30,850 bases of DNA from Planctomycetaceae bacterium (GCA_009783865.1 WRCR01000006.1:1-30850); one strand, 5' to 3'. Positions 16,067-25,336 are shown, counted from the first letter of the stretch. Notes: a model not told the origin generated them from the sequence alone. A program made the numbers and translations.

Positions 16067-19000
16067 TTACGAACCGCCTCGCGGCTTTTGTCTCCGGTGC
16101 GAAACATCCTTCGCCGAATGTAATGCGCCAAGTATCCCGTCTTCTTCCTTCTTCTCCGGCAGTGTTTCCGGCGGTTTTACCGGCTCCTGCGTTTCAACGC
16201 TCTTTTCACCGGTACTTGACAAGGTTTGTTTCAACTGCTTCCGCATCGATAAACTGCGGAATATAGAAGTCCTTTTAACCGGCATTTGCGGTGATGCATC
16301 CTCATTGCTTTCACGTTTCGGTTTCGCAATGTCAGCGCGCTTGATACTCCTAGATGGCACCATAAATCGCGAAAGATAATTGGTGCGCCGCTGGAAGATT
16401 TCTAAAACGAAACAGACAACCGCCGCATAAATCAGGAAAGACGCAAGCGGAAAATAACGCGGCACCTTCGGTATGTCGTTCCATATACCCGTCAATTCAA
16501 TCCGTTCAATACCGCCGGTTGCGGTTGCCAACTGTTGCAGCGTTTCAAGCCCTTTGCCTAAATAAGACGGCTGATATTCCGGCGAATAAGGAAGACAGAC
16601 CGGCGGCAGCGGAAACGGTTTGATTTGCGAATTTGTTTCATCGGATAATTGCAAGGTCGCCTGAACGGTTTCACTGCCGCGAAGCGGGATTGCAAGTTCG
16701 AGCATATCCGGTTCAGTCCAGCGCAGCGGCAAACGCTGTTTCGTCAAACCGGCATTGGGACTTTGTTTCAACACGGAAACGAAAGGCGTAAAATCGGCAC
16801 TGCGAAAAGTACTTTCCTGACGTTCAGGGTCAAGATGTATCCGAATCTTGCATACACCGTCTTCAAGCGTTTGCGTCAATAACATTCCGTCCGGCAATTC
16901 TTCCGTTTGTCCTGCCGTCCATGCCGCATAAGAAACCAGCATTGCCGGATAATGCTCCCAATTTGCAATTTCGCCGGTAAAAGGTCCGTCCGCTTGTCCC
17001 GTATAACAGAGAACACGTCCCAAGCCCGTGTACCAAAACGCCGTGATTGGGGCTTTGTATTCGTCTTCCGATAAGGCACCCGCCAATGCGGTGTCCTTCA
17101 GATAACAAAGATTATAACCGCCCAACTTCGGCGGACTGCTAGCGGCGGATATATTCGTCCAAGTGCTGCTGCCTGAACCGGTCAGCATTGTAATACCGCC
17201 GGTGAAATTGAATTCGACCGGTTCTTCCAGAAAAGTGCTTCTCGAAATCGTGAAAACGTCCTGTGCAAAAAGCCGCGGCAGTTCGTCTGCCTTTTCCGTG
17301 AAAAAGATGTTGCCGCCGCCGACCCTTGCAATATCAATGCAAAGATTTGCGGTGCTGTCCCTTTCTGTACCGAGTGCAATCACGCTGCAAGTCATTCCCG
17401 CTTTTTTACAGTTTTCGAGAAGTGTTCTATATTCACGCGGTTCTTCGGTATCGTCAGCGTCAGTGAAAAGAATGATGTGTTTCGTTGCCGCCGCCGCATT
17501 CGACAATTCCCTGCTTGCCGCTAACAAACCGGTATAGACGAAGATGCCGCCTCCGCCGGGTCCAATCCGCAGGATACGGTTTATATCCGCTTCAGGGTCG
17601 GTGTTGCGTTTTAGCGGTACATATACTTGCACGCCGGTATCACAAGTCATAACGCAAACCTCGTCCATCGGCGAAAGAATTCGCAGGACTTCGGCAGCGG
17701 CAATGTTTGCTAAATCCATTTTGATTTTGCCGCCCGGTACCATCATTCCCATTGAACCGGAGCAATCCATTAGGACCGCTACCGCTATCGCAAGTTTCCG
17801 GTATTCTGTTCGCAATTCCATCGAGACCGGCAGTATTTCGTCAAGCGGCGAATGGTAATAACCGCCGAGAGCATAAGCGTTTTTTCCGCCGGTCATCATC
17901 ATTCCTGTGCCGGTCTCTTTCACCCATTGGACGATTCTTTCCATACCGGCGGAGCCGATGAAAGAAGACGGCGCATTGTCGATAATAAGACCGGAGTAAT
18001 TACTCAAAAACGGCAGCGACCAATCCGCATTGCTTCCGTCTGTTGCAATCGTTTTGATACCGGCACTGTTCAGAATCTCCGGCAACTTCGAAATTTTGCC
18101 GTCAATTTTCGGCGAAAGAACCAGCAGCGGTTTGCTGCCTTCGATGCCGATAAGTTTGCGGGCAGTGTTGTTTTCCGGTATCGGGTCGGGAAAAGTATTA
18201 TTCTCGGTTTTCGTGATACGAAGTTCGCAGTTGATAGTCCCGTATTCTCCCGATTTGACAACGAAGTTGAGCGGATGAATTCCAGCCGTGAAGTTCTGCT
18301 TGCCCGATACGGCGACTTTACCATTATAAAAAAATTCGTATCCGATTTCCTGTTCTACCGGCAGTTGAACGGAATAAGCAAGCCGGAAACGTTCATTCGG
18401 CTGCACTGTATCGGGCGCATCGACCGAGACAATAGCGATGTCGCCAGCGGCACTGCGTTCCTGCAAACGGTAATCGACCGCAATACCGCGTTGAATCAGT
18501 TGCGGAATCAAGTCCGCCGGATTACTTCCCGTCCAGCGTCCGTCGGAAAGAAGCAGCAGCCGGGCTTTGTCACCGATTGGAATCAGCGACATTGCGTTCT
18601 CGATTGCACTTTTCAAGTCCGAAGCATCGCCTTGCAAGACCGCAGTGAAACCGTTGAAGTTTCCCGCCGATTTGCCGCTTGGAATTCGTTCAGGAAAGGG
18701 CTTTTCCGCAAAGGAAACGATGCCGAGATTGTCTTCCTTGCCGATGTACCGCTGAAGCAGATTGATTAAATGTTTTTGCTCATCGGCAGAGTTACCCGGC
18801 ATTGATAAACTGCGGTCGGCAACGGCGATAACAGTTCCGCTATGCACCGGCAGCGGTATGCTAGGTTCCGTCATCGCAAGAACAATGAGAATGAGAAGAG
18901 TATAACGCAGAACGTTCAACATCCTGTCCGGCAGCGGACGAAGGTATTGCAGGCAAAACAAAGGAATGAGCAGGAGAAACCAAATCGGCTGATGAAACAT
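16067..19000 (-). CDS. VWA-domain membrane protein with glutamine-amidotransferase-like segment
   Basis: The 977-residue protein starts with two hydrophobic segments (about residues 5-20 and 30-45) as in BatA-type proteins. A first VWA-like domain follows (DRSLS at 62-66). A class-I glutamine-amidotransferase-like segment comes next (about 290-395; LLVLSPKID, MMMTGGKNAYALGGYYHSPLDEILPV). A second VWA domain has a canonical MIDAS, DCSGS at 412-416. A C-terminal membrane segment near residues 850-870 is followed by a basic, Pro-rich cytoplasmic tail. The amidotransferase region has no visible catalytic Cys-His-Glu set, so it is probably structural. This architecture is common in planctomycetes near MoxR and DUF58 genes. 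It is the last gene of the operon that begins with the DUF1573 gene and starts 3 bp after the preceding stop. Confidence 0.9.
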   Translation of the reverse strand: MFHQPIWFLLLIPLFCLQYLRPLPDRMLNVLRYTLLILIVLAMTEPSIPLPVHSGTVIAVADRSLSMPGNSADEQKHLINLLQRYIGKEDNLGIVSFAEKPFPERIPSGKSAGNFNGFTAVLQGDASDLKSAIENAMSLIPIGDKARLLLLSDGRWTGSNPADLIPQLIQRGIAVDYRLQERSAAGDIAIVSVDAPDTVQPNERFRLAYSVQLPVEQEIGYEFFYNGKVAVSGKQNFTAGIHPLNFVVKSGEYGTINCELRITKTENNTFPDPIPENNTARKLIGIEGSKPLLVLSPKIDGKISKLPEILNSAGIKTIATDGSNADWSLPFLSNYSGLIIDNAPSSFIGSAGMERIVQWVKETGTGMMMTGGKNAYALGGYYHSPLDEILPVSMELRTEYRKLAIAVAVLMDCSGSMGMMVPGGKIKMDLANIAAAEVLRILSPMDEVCVMTCDTGVQVYVPLKRNTDPEADINRILRIGPGGGGIFVYTGLLAASRELSNAAAATKHIILFTDADDTEEPREYRTLLENCKKAGMTCSVIALGTERDSTANLCIDIARVGGGNIFFTEKADELPRLFAQDVFTISRSTFLEEPVEFNFTGGITMLTGSGSSTWTNISAASSPPKLGGYNLCYLKDTALAGALSEDEYKAPITAFWYTGLGRVLCYTGQADGPFTGEIANWEHYPAMLVSYAAWTAGQTEELPDGMLLTQTLEDGVCKIRIHLDPERQESTFRSADFTPFVSVLKQSPNAGLTKQRLPLRWTEPDMLELAIPLRGSETVQATLQLSDETNSQIKPFPLPPVCLPYSPEYQPSYLGKGLETLQQLATATGGIERIELTGIWNDIPKVPRYFPLASFLIYAAVVCFVLEIFQRRTNYLSRFMVPSRSIKRADIAKPKRESNEDASPQMPVKRTSIFRSLSMRKQLKQTLSSTGEKSVETQEPVKPPETLPEKKEEDGILGALHSAKDVSHRRQKPRGGS

Positions 19001-19003
19001 AAT

Positions 19004-19744
19004 TTACGGCACCTCTTCGGTTTGCGGGGGCTGCGGTTCTTGTTTCGGTTCCGATTCTTCTGCGGGTTTTTGTTTAACGGACTTCATTAGCGTTTCAAAA
19101 TCAAAGTCCGATCCGAGTACATCCGCCGCTGTCGAGGCGATATCTGTTGTTGCGATACCTTCCGATTTTTTTGGCGGTTCGAATTCGGGTTTTACTGCCG
19201 TTCCGATGTTTGGACTTTCCATCATTTGTTGGAGCAGTTTGTCTTCGTTCTGTAAATCGGGAGCAGTGCCGCTGTCTTTGAGTTCTTCGGCTGTTCTGTC
19301 TGCAACTTTCTGTTGAGCAGCATTTTCTTCAATGCGTCTTTCCAAGTCGGGGGCAACTTCGACCGGCGTGTCCGAAAGCATTTGATTGAGTGTTTCGTCC
19401 ACCGAAATTCCGATTTCGGCAACCGACTGCAAGACCTGTTCGGTATAATCAACCGGGGAATTTGATTCCGGTGCAGCAGGTATTGTTTCCGCAGGGGCTT
19501 CTTCCGTTTTGACTTCTTCCGCTGTACTTTCGGCAGGTGTCTCCGGCGGAACTTCCTCCGGTGTTTGTTTTTCGGTGATGTTTTCTTCCAGCGGCTGATT
19601 GATTTCCGGTACTTCTACGCCGAAACCGTCTCTTTCCGGTTTCGGCTCCGGCGGCTCAATGTGTTTGAGATATAACGCCAGAAGAAAACCCTCTGCGATA
19701 GGCAGCAGAAACGTCAGAAATGCAATGGAAAGCAGGTAAAACAT
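19004..19744 (-). CDS. Membrane-anchored Pro/Glu-rich protein of unknown function
   Basis: The 246-residue protein has one N-terminal hydrophobic segment (about residues 3-25) and then an acidic, low-complexity body dense in Pro, Glu and Thr (PEEVPPETPAESTAEEVKTEE and similar). A shorter, more ordered stretch near residues 105-210 contains helical segments, for example QVLQSVAEIGISVDETLNQML. No family was recognised. The gene lies between the DUF1573 and VWA genes with gaps of 29 and 3 bp, so the three form one operon. It probably acts as an envelope anchor or spacer for the VWA protein; this is inferred from position only. Confidence 0.75.
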   Translation of the reverse strand: MFYLLSIAFLTFLLPIAEGFLLALYLKHIEPPEPKPERDGFGVEVPEINQPLEENITEKQTPEEVPPETPAESTAEEVKTEEAPAETIPAAPESNSPVDYTEQVLQSVAEIGISVDETLNQMLSDTPVEVAPDLERRIEENAAQQKVADRTAEELKDSGTAPDLQNEDKLLQQMMESPNIGTAVKPEFEPPKKSEGIATTDIASTAADVLGSDFDFETLMKSVKQKPAEESEPKQEPQPPQTEEVP

Positions 19745-19773
19745 AATTTCATATTAGCGCGGGATTTCTAATC

Positions 19774-20898
19774 CTACTCTTCGGCTATTTCCATCAGCAC
19801 TTTGAATTCCGGTTTGATATTTTCGTCGTCGGTTTCCACCACTACTTTTGCTTCCATTTTGCCGTCTTTTGGTGCAGCATCGCCTTCTTTCGGATTAGTG
19901 TACAGCAGTGAAAAAGAATAAAATATCTGCGGCGGTGCTTCCGGGTTCGGAGTAAAATCAACCTGCACTTCGGGATTATTGCACAGCAGTTTCGTAATGC
20001 GGAACGGCTCTGTTCCCTTTAGTGAAACAGTTTTTTGCGGGGATTTTTCTCCCGGCTTCAAATATCCGAAAAATACGGTTTCGGGCGAAACCTTAACTGT
20101 TTTTCCAACAGTTCCTTGAAGCATAACGGGAATCTCCCGCCGCTCTGCGGTATCATTCGTTATTAACAAAACCCGCTCGACAAATTTACCTTTCGGCATA
20201 TTTTCGCTCAATTTGATTTTAACTTTGGTAACTTGTTTTCTTTCTTCTGCCGAAGGCGGATTGATTTCTGCGGTAATATGTTCATTAGTACTTTCAAATC
20301 CAACAATTTTCCAATTCGCTCTCGAACCGGTATAAGAAACGGACAGAGAACGTTCTGCCGCAGTGTTTTCTCTCACGTTGTCAAAGCGGAGCATCATCGG
20401 TTGGACGATAATATCCGAACGGATTTCGCCGCGAATGTCGAGTTGAATCGTTGCCGGATAGGGCTTGTCGATAATTACGTTTATCGTCGCACTCTTTTGT
20501 CCGTCAAATTTGTCGGTATGCAGATGCGCAATTATTGCCGTCTTTTCGTATGTTTCCAGCGTGCTTTTATTGTCCTCGATGGAAACCGAAGTGCAGGTAC
20601 AACTTGTCGATACTGTGGCGATGCGCAGCGTTTCCTGAAAAGGGTTCGTCAGTTCAAAACGGTGTTCACATTGCGTTCCTTTCGCGACTGCTTTGAAATT
20701 AAAAAACCGTTTTTCCGATTTAATGACATTCTGCGTCCACGGTAAAGCAGACGGCGGCTTGACTGCATACGGATTGTATTCATCGGAACCAATATACATA
20801 CTTCCGCCGTAGCGGGGACCAAATAACTGCGCCTCTACGGGAGTAAAAGTGCAGACGAAAAAGATACAAAGCAGTATGGTTATCGCGATTCTGGTCAT
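19774..20898 (-). CDS. Secreted DUF1573-domain protein
   Basis: The 374-residue protein begins with a signal peptide (about residues 4-23, VEA-QL). A DUF1573 Ig-like domain follows, recognised by FNFKAVAKGTQCEHRFELTN and the STSCTCTSV motif (about residues 65-110). Two further Ig-like beta domains can be traced: one with IIVQPMMLRFDNVRENTAAERSL, one with VSPETVFFGYLKPGEKS. DUF1573 proteins are abundant in planctomycetes and Bacteroidetes and are thought to be surface or envelope adaptors; the exact role is unknown. It is the first gene of the three-gene operon and diverges from uvrB; the 122-bp gap contains A/T-rich sequence with TATAAT at 20975-20980 but no convincing -35 box. Confidence 0.9.
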   Translation of the reverse strand: MTRIAITILLCIFFVCTFTPVEAQLFGPRYGGSMYIGSDEYNPYAVKPPSALPWTQNVIKSEKRFFNFKAVAKGTQCEHRFELTNPFQETLRIATVSTSCTCTSVSIEDNKSTLETYEKTAIIAHLHTDKFDGQKSATINVIIDKPYPATIQLDIRGEIRSDIIVQPMMLRFDNVRENTAAERSLSVSYTGSRANWKIVGFESTNEHITAEINPPSAEERKQVTKVKIKLSENMPKGKFVERVLLITNDTAERREIPVMLQGTVGKTVKVSPETVFFGYLKPGEKSPQKTVSLKGTEPFRITKLLCNNPEVQVDFTPNPEAPPQIFYSFSLLYTNPKEGDAAPKDGKMEAKVVVETDDENIKPEFKVLMEIAEE

Positions 20899-21020
20899 TG
20901 TTAAAAATAATTATGTTGTTGAAAGTGACGATACGACATAGGCAATTCCCTATGGATTATTATAACATATCGGATATAATAACAGAAATATAATTTTTTT
21001 CCAGCGGTTGCGGTTCACAA

Positions 21021-23036
21021 ATGTTCGACCTTCAAGCCCCGTTCAAGCCGTCCGGCGACCAGCCGCAGGCGATTGCCGAATTAGTCAGCGGTATCGAGAC
21101 CGGTCGGAAAGTTCAGGGTCTCAAAGGCGTAACCGGTTCCGGCAAGACCTTCACGATGGCAAACGTGATTGCGCACTTCAACAAGCCGACGCTGGTAATG
21201 TCCCACAACAAAACGCTGGCGGCGCAACTTTACAGCGAATTCAAAACCTTCTTTCCGAATAATGCCGTTGCGTACTTCGTTTCGTATTACGATTATTATC
21301 AGCCGGAAGCATACATTCCGCAGCGTGATATTTACATCGAAAAAGATGCCGCTGTCAACGAAGAAATTGACCGCCTTCGTCTTGCGGCAACAAGTTATTT
21401 GATGACGCGGAAAGATGTCGTTATTGTCGCCAGCGTATCCTGCATTTACGGTTTGGGTTCGCCGAAGGATTACCGCGAAATGATGATTGCCGTTAAAGTC
21501 GGTGAAGAAATTCCGCGAAAGGAACTCCTCAATCGTCTCATCGAAGTACAGTATGACCGCAACGATATAGAATTCGGGCGGGGACATTTCCGCGTCAGAG
21601 GCGATTGCGTTGAAATCCGTCCATCTAACGAAGAATTCATAGTCCGATTTGAATTCTGGGGCGACGAAGTCGAGCAAATTTCGATAGTAAATCCGATTAC
21701 TTCGGAAACGATTCGCAAAGAACAAGAGTACGTCATCTATCCGGCGAAGCATTTCGTTCTGCCTGAAGAACGGATGATAGAAGCGGCTGACAAAATCGTA
21801 GCCGAACTAGCAGAGCGTGTGAAATTTTTCAGAGACAACGGACAACTTCTCGAAGCACAGCGTTTGCAGGCAAGAACAAAGTACGACCTCGAATTGATGC
21901 AGGAAATCGGATACTGTCCCGGTATTGAAAATTACAGTGCGCATTTGACTTACCGCGAACCCGGCAGTTCGCCGGAAACGCTTTTCGATTTCTTTCCCGA
22001 TGACTATCTGCTGTTCGTTGATGAGTCGCATGCGACAATTCCGCAGATTCGGGCAATGCTTCACGGGGACAGAGCGCGAAAACTCAATCTGGTAAATCAC
22101 GGTTTTCGGCTGCCTTCTGCGCTGGATAACCGTCCGCTGCGGTTTGACGAATGGGAACAGCGGATTAAGCAAGCGGTGTTTGTTTCCGCAACGCCGGGTC
22201 CGTATGAAATCGAAAAGTGTGAAGGACATTTAGTTGACCAAGTCATTCGTCCGACGGGTTTGCTTGACCCGGTAGTGGAAGTCGCACCGGCTTCGAAACA
22301 GATTCCGCATTTGATTGAACAAATCAAAGAACGGGTTGCAGTGCAGGAACGGGTTCTTGTCACAACATTGACGAAGCGGCTGGCGGAAGACGTTTCGGCA
22401 TATTTTTCCAAACAGGATATCCGCTGCAAATGGCTGCATAGTGAACTTGACGCATTTGAGCGTGTGGAATTACTGCGTGACTTGCGGGCGGGGCGTTTCG
22501 ATGTTCTTGTCGGCGTGAACCTTTTGCGGGAAGGACTCGACTTGCCGGAGGTTTCGCTGGTTGCAATTCTTGATGCCGACAAAGAGGGTTTTCTGCGGAG
22601 TGAAACCTCGCTGATACAAACGATAGGACGAAGTGCAAGAAATGTGAACGCCAAAGTGATTCTTTATGCCGACAAGGTTACGGAGTCGATGCGGAAGGCG
22701 ATTAACGAAACGAATCGCCGGCGCAGCAAACAGGAAAAGTACAACGAAGAGAACGGTATTACGCCGGAAACTATCAAGAAGAACATTGCACAAGGCATTG
22801 AAGCCCAAAGAGAGCCGGCGACTGTGTCGTCGCTTGGACAGGACGACGAATTGTTTATCACGCAGGAATACATTAACGAATTGGAGCAGGAAATGCTGGA
22901 AGCGGCGGACAGATTGGAGTTCGAGCGGGCGGCAATTCTGCGGGACAGAATCGAAGTAATGAAAAAGAACATCGGTAAGAGTGCAAGCGCGAAGATGTTC
23001 GATTTCTCAAGTAAGAAGCGTAAAAAACGGCGGTAA
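21021..23036 (+). CDS. uvrB: UvrB, damage-recognition helicase subunit of excinuclease ABC
   Basis: The 671-residue product is a full-length UvrB. Walker A is GVTGSGKT (residues 36-43). The beta-hairpin that clamps the damaged strand is in YYDYYQPEAYIPQRDIYIEKDAAVNEEIDRLR. DESH forms the Walker B (LLFVDESHATIPQ). Motifs V and VI are VGVNLLREGLDLPEVSLVAILDADKEGFLRS and QTIGRSARN. A C-terminal UVR domain (about 625-660) contacts UvrC. It works with UvrA and UvrC, neither of which is in the window, in nucleotide excision repair. No Shine-Dalgarno sequence precedes the ATG. A copy of the palindromic repeat follows 7 bp after the stop. Confidence 0.98.
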   Translation: MFDLQAPFKPSGDQPQAIAELVSGIETGRKVQGLKGVTGSGKTFTMANVIAHFNKPTLVMSHNKTLAAQLYSEFKTFFPNNAVAYFVSYYDYYQPEAYIPQRDIYIEKDAAVNEEIDRLRLAATSYLMTRKDVVIVASVSCIYGLGSPKDYREMMIAVKVGEEIPRKELLNRLIEVQYDRNDIEFGRGHFRVRGDCVEIRPSNEEFIVRFEFWGDEVEQISIVNPITSETIRKEQEYVIYPAKHFVLPEERMIEAADKIVAELAERVKFFRDNGQLLEAQRLQARTKYDLELMQEIGYCPGIENYSAHLTYREPGSSPETLFDFFPDDYLLFVDESHATIPQIRAMLHGDRARKLNLVNHGFRLPSALDNRPLRFDEWEQRIKQAVFVSATPGPYEIEKCEGHLVDQVIRPTGLLDPVVEVAPASKQIPHLIEQIKERVAVQERVLVTTLTKRLAEDVSAYFSKQDIRCKWLHSELDAFERVELLRDLRAGRFDVLVGVNLLREGLDLPEVSLVAILDADKEGFLRSETSLIQTIGRSARNVNAKVILYADKVTESMRKAINETNRRRSKQEKYNEENGITPETIKKNIAQGIEAQREPATVSSLGQDDELFITQEYINELEQEMLEAADRLEFERAAILRDRIEVMKKNIGKSASAKMFDFSSKKRKKRR

Positions 23037-23043
23037 TATAATC

Positions 23044-23062
23044 ATTTAGCCGGTACTCCGGC
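23044..23062. repeat. Palindromic repeat unit, copy 2 (left arm of an inverted pair)
   Basis: ATTTAGCCGGTACTCCGGC. The core folds as GCCGG-TACT-CCGGC (5-bp stem, 4-nt loop). It is the exact 19-bp reverse complement of 23867-23885. It lies 11 bp before the DUF2310 gene. Confidence 0.9.
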
Positions 23063-23072
23063 ACTTACTCCC

Positions 23073-23858
23073 ATGTTTATTCAAGAAATTTCCATCGAAA
23101 TCAAGAATCCTCATGTTGATCGGGCGAAACTGATTGACAAAATGGAAGAGTTTGTCGGCGCGGCAAGCAAAAACGGTCAAACACAGGGTGAGGTTGCTCC
23201 GTTCTATCTGCATGAAAACCGCTTGATATTGTTGGCATGTGTGCTTGAAAAATCGTCATTCTCTCGCAAAAACGACAACATTTACGTCAAGCGAGCGCGG
23301 TCTGAATTGGAGAAAATGTGCCAAGCAAGGTTTCAAGTGAAGACACTTGGCAAGGATGCAAGTCAAACCAAACATATTTGCCGATGCCGGAAACCCGCAT
23401 CGTATATTTTATGGACGAATTTTTTAACCCTGCTCTCCCCTCTTGATTGCGGGGACTGTTGGGGCAACGTTCCGCTCTATCGTATTCCCAAGTTACCGGA
23501 ACCCGGCGAGCAGGAATACTTTTCCATCGGCAGTTGGGAATGTGCTTATCAGTCGTGCGACCATTTGCAAATGCTGTGCGGTTTCGGGGAACGCTGGGGA
23601 ACACGGCAAATGCAGAATCACGATTCAGGATTATCAAAGGACGGGCGTGAAGTTTGCCGGAATATAGAAAAAATGGTCGGCGTTCCTGTTTATTATTATT
23701 TGTACAACTACCGCTGCATCACGAGAGAGCAGGACAAACAGCGAAAATGCCCTGAATGCGGCGGCGATTGGCTTCTTGAAGAACCGTGGCATAGCGTGTT
23801 CGATTTTCGCTGCGAACCATGCCGTTTGGTGTCCAGTATTACTTGTAATTTTCGATAG
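23073..23858 (+). CDS. DUF2310 Zn-ribbon protein, putative nucleic-acid binding
   Basis: The 261-residue protein resembles DUF2310, described as Zn-ribbon-containing and possibly nucleic-acid-binding. The C-terminus has two CxxC pairs, C226/C229 (CPECGGDW) and C247/C250 (FDFRCEPCRLVS), that would hold one zinc. The central SPLDCGDCWGNVPLYRIP block is the other recognisable region. No enzymatic motif is visible and the function is unknown. The gene is flanked within 8-11 bp on each side by a perfect 19-bp inverted repeat, and its neighbours (uvrB, aspartic protease) are unrelated. That suggests it arrived or moved as a unit, although it encodes no recombinase. Confidence 0.7.
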   Translation: MFIQEISIEIKNPHVDRAKLIDKMEEFVGAASKNGQTQGEVAPFYLHENRLILLACVLEKSSFSRKNDNIYVKRARSELEKMCQARFQVKTLGKDASQTKHICRCRKPASYILWTNFLTLLSPLDCGDCWGNVPLYRIPKLPEPGEQEYFSIGSWECAYQSCDHLQMLCGFGERWGTRQMQNHDSGLSKDGREVCRNIEKMVGVPVYYYLYNYRCITREQDKQRKCPECGGDWLLEEPWHSVFDFRCEPCRLVSSITCNFR

Positions 23859-23866
23859 GACAATAC

Positions 23867-23885
23867 GCCGGAGTACCGGCTAAAT
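23867..23885. repeat. Palindromic repeat unit, copy 3 (right arm of an inverted pair)
   Basis: GCCGGAGTACCGGCTAAAT, the exact reverse complement of 23044-23062. It starts 8 bp after the DUF2310 stop codon and lies in the convergent gap before the aspartic protease gene end. Confidence 0.9.
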
Positions 23886-23901
23886 CCATTCCCATGTCAT
23901 A

Positions 23902-24321
23902 TCATTTGACTTTCATTTGAGCCATAAGCGGTCTATCCGGATGAACAGCCAGTTTTTGCGTAGTCGGGTCGATGATAACGTCCATTTCTTCCAGCGGAAT
24001 GACTCCTAGCAAAACTTCGTCCGCACCGGGAAGAACGAGAGCGTTACCGCCAGCGAATCGGTTTTCAAAATGTATGTCGATGGGACCAACGAAATCGCAC
24101 CGGCGGATGGAACCATCTGCCAACACGACCTCTTGTTTTCTCTGGGTTATCAAGCCGAGTTGTCTGGCAATTTCTTCGTTGATAGTCAACATCATCGCGC
24201 CGCTGTCAACCATGGCGTTGACGGTCATCTTTCGTACGTTTTCGCTAGGAAGATCGCCTCGCCCTGCCAAAACGACATCAACGGCATTCAATAATGTAAT
24301 TTCTGCATAAACATGCCCCAT
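23902..24321 (-). CDS. Small clan AA (retropepsin-like) aspartic protease
   Basis: The 139-residue size fits single-domain retropepsin-like proteins, which act as dimers. The active-site motif is D39-S40-G41-A42 in MVDSGAMMLTINEEIARQL. The later hydrophobic-Gly motif is VLLGVIPLEEMDVIIDP, followed by the closing strand QKLAVHPD. There is no signal peptide, so it acts in the cytoplasm; its substrate is unknown. Such small proteases are widespread in bacteria, some with antitoxin-like partners, but no partner is evident here. AAGGAG (24329-24334 on the minus strand) sits 7 bp before the ATG and fixes the start. It lies 61 bp downstream of dapA on the same strand. Confidence 0.85.
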   Translation of the reverse strand: MGHVYAEITLLNAVDVVLAGRGDLPSENVRKMTVNAMVDSGAMMLTINEEIARQLGLITQRKQEVVLADGSIRRCDFVGPIDIHFENRFAGGNALVLPGADEVLLGVIPLEEMDVIIDPTTQKLAVHPDRPLMAQMKVK

Positions 24322-24382
24322 GATTTTTCTCCTTTTGTGTTGTTAAAGTTAATTGCGCAACCGGACGATTGCGGCTCTGACC

Positions 24383-25279
24383 TCAAGACACCGGCAAGCC
24401 GTATTTTTTCAGCGTCTCCCGCAGTTTTTCCATTTCCTTTTCCGAAAGCGGTGTCAGCGGCAAACGTAAATCGCCGGTGTCGCGACCGAGCATTTTCATC
24501 GCCGCCTTGACCGGAATCGGATTAGTCGAAAGCGACAACATGTCCCTGCACATAGCGTAGGTCTTGTAATGCAGTTCCCGCGCTCTTTCAATGTTTCCGA
24601 CATTAAACGCCTTGCAAAGTTCAATCATATCCTGCGGAATGATGTTGCCGACAACGGAAACCACACCTCTTGCGCCCAAAGACATCAGCGGCAGTGTCAA
24701 ACTGTCATCGCCGCTCAAAACCGTCAAATCGGTCTGCGCAATAATTGCCGAGGTTTGGTCCATCGAACCGGTTGCCTCTTTCACCAGTCCGATGTTCTTG
24801 AATTGCGCTAGACGAATTATCGTTTCCGGCTCGATGTTCTTGGCGCATCTGCCCGGTATGTTATAGACGCAAATCGGAATATCGACCGTCTCCGCCAGAA
24901 GTTTATAATGCTGAAAAAATCCTTCTTGCGCCGGCTTATTGTAATATGGGGCAACAACGAGAGCGGCATCGGCACCAACTTTCTGGGCGAATTTCGTCAG
25001 ACGAAGTGCTTCCTGTGTTGAGTTTGCGCCTGAACCGGCGAGAACTTTGACTTTTCCCGCCGCTGCTTCCACAACGGCATGCAGAACTTTTTCGTGTTCT
25101 TCAAAGGAAAGAGTCGGCGACTCACCGGTAGTACCGGCAGGCACTACGGCAGTAACTCCGGCAACAATTTGATATTCAACCTGCTGTTGTAGTGTTTCGT
25201 AATCAACAGCACCGTTCTTGAAAGGTGTGATAACGGCGGTCGAAAGACCGGCAAATGTTTCGCAGCGTGTGTTCGGCAT
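24383..25279 (-). CDS. dapA: 4-hydroxy-tetrahydrodipicolinate synthase
   Basis: The 298-residue TIM-barrel protein is a full-length DapA. The Schiff-base lysine is K167 (NIGLVKEATG), the catalytic tyrosine Y139 (ICVYNIPGR), and the T50-T51 pair sits in AGTTGESPTL. It condenses pyruvate with aspartate semialdehyde in the lysine/diaminopimelate pathway. Related aldolases such as N-acetylneuraminate lyase share the fold, but the GTTGE and NIPGR motifs support DapA. It follows efp by 57 bp on the same strand and may be co-transcribed, with a weak internal promoter in the gap. Lysine made by this pathway is also the substrate of the nearby EpmB. Confidence 0.93.
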   Translation of the reverse strand: MPNTRCETFAGLSTAVITPFKNGAVDYETLQQQVEYQIVAGVTAVVPAGTTGESPTLSFEEHEKVLHAVVEAAAGKVKVLAGSGANSTQEALRLTKFAQKVGADAALVVAPYYNKPAQEGFFQHYKLLAETVDIPICVYNIPGRCAKNIEPETIIRLAQFKNIGLVKEATGSMDQTSAIIAQTDLTVLSGDDSLTLPLMSLGARGVVSVVGNIIPQDMIELCKAFNVGNIERARELHYKTYAMCRDMLSLSTNPIPVKAAMKMLGRDTGDLRLPLTPLSEKEMEKLRETLKKYGLPVS

Positions 25280-25292
25280 TGGAATTTAATCT

Positions 25293-25321
25293 ATTCTAAT
25301 AATAATACATGAATAATACAA
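25293..25321 (-). promoter_or_regulatory. Weak candidate promoter of dapA
   Basis: On the minus strand TTGTAT (25321-25316), 17-bp spacer, TAGAAT (25298-25293). The -10 is good (five of six) but the -35 matches only three positions, in an A/T-rich gap. Confidence 0.35.
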
Positions 25322-25336
25322 AATACAGGCGGAAAA

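Noticed and set aside
17852..18769. Long plus-strand open frame of 305 codons
   Set aside because: It is fully antisense to the well-supported VWA gene, has no motif and has no gene-like start.
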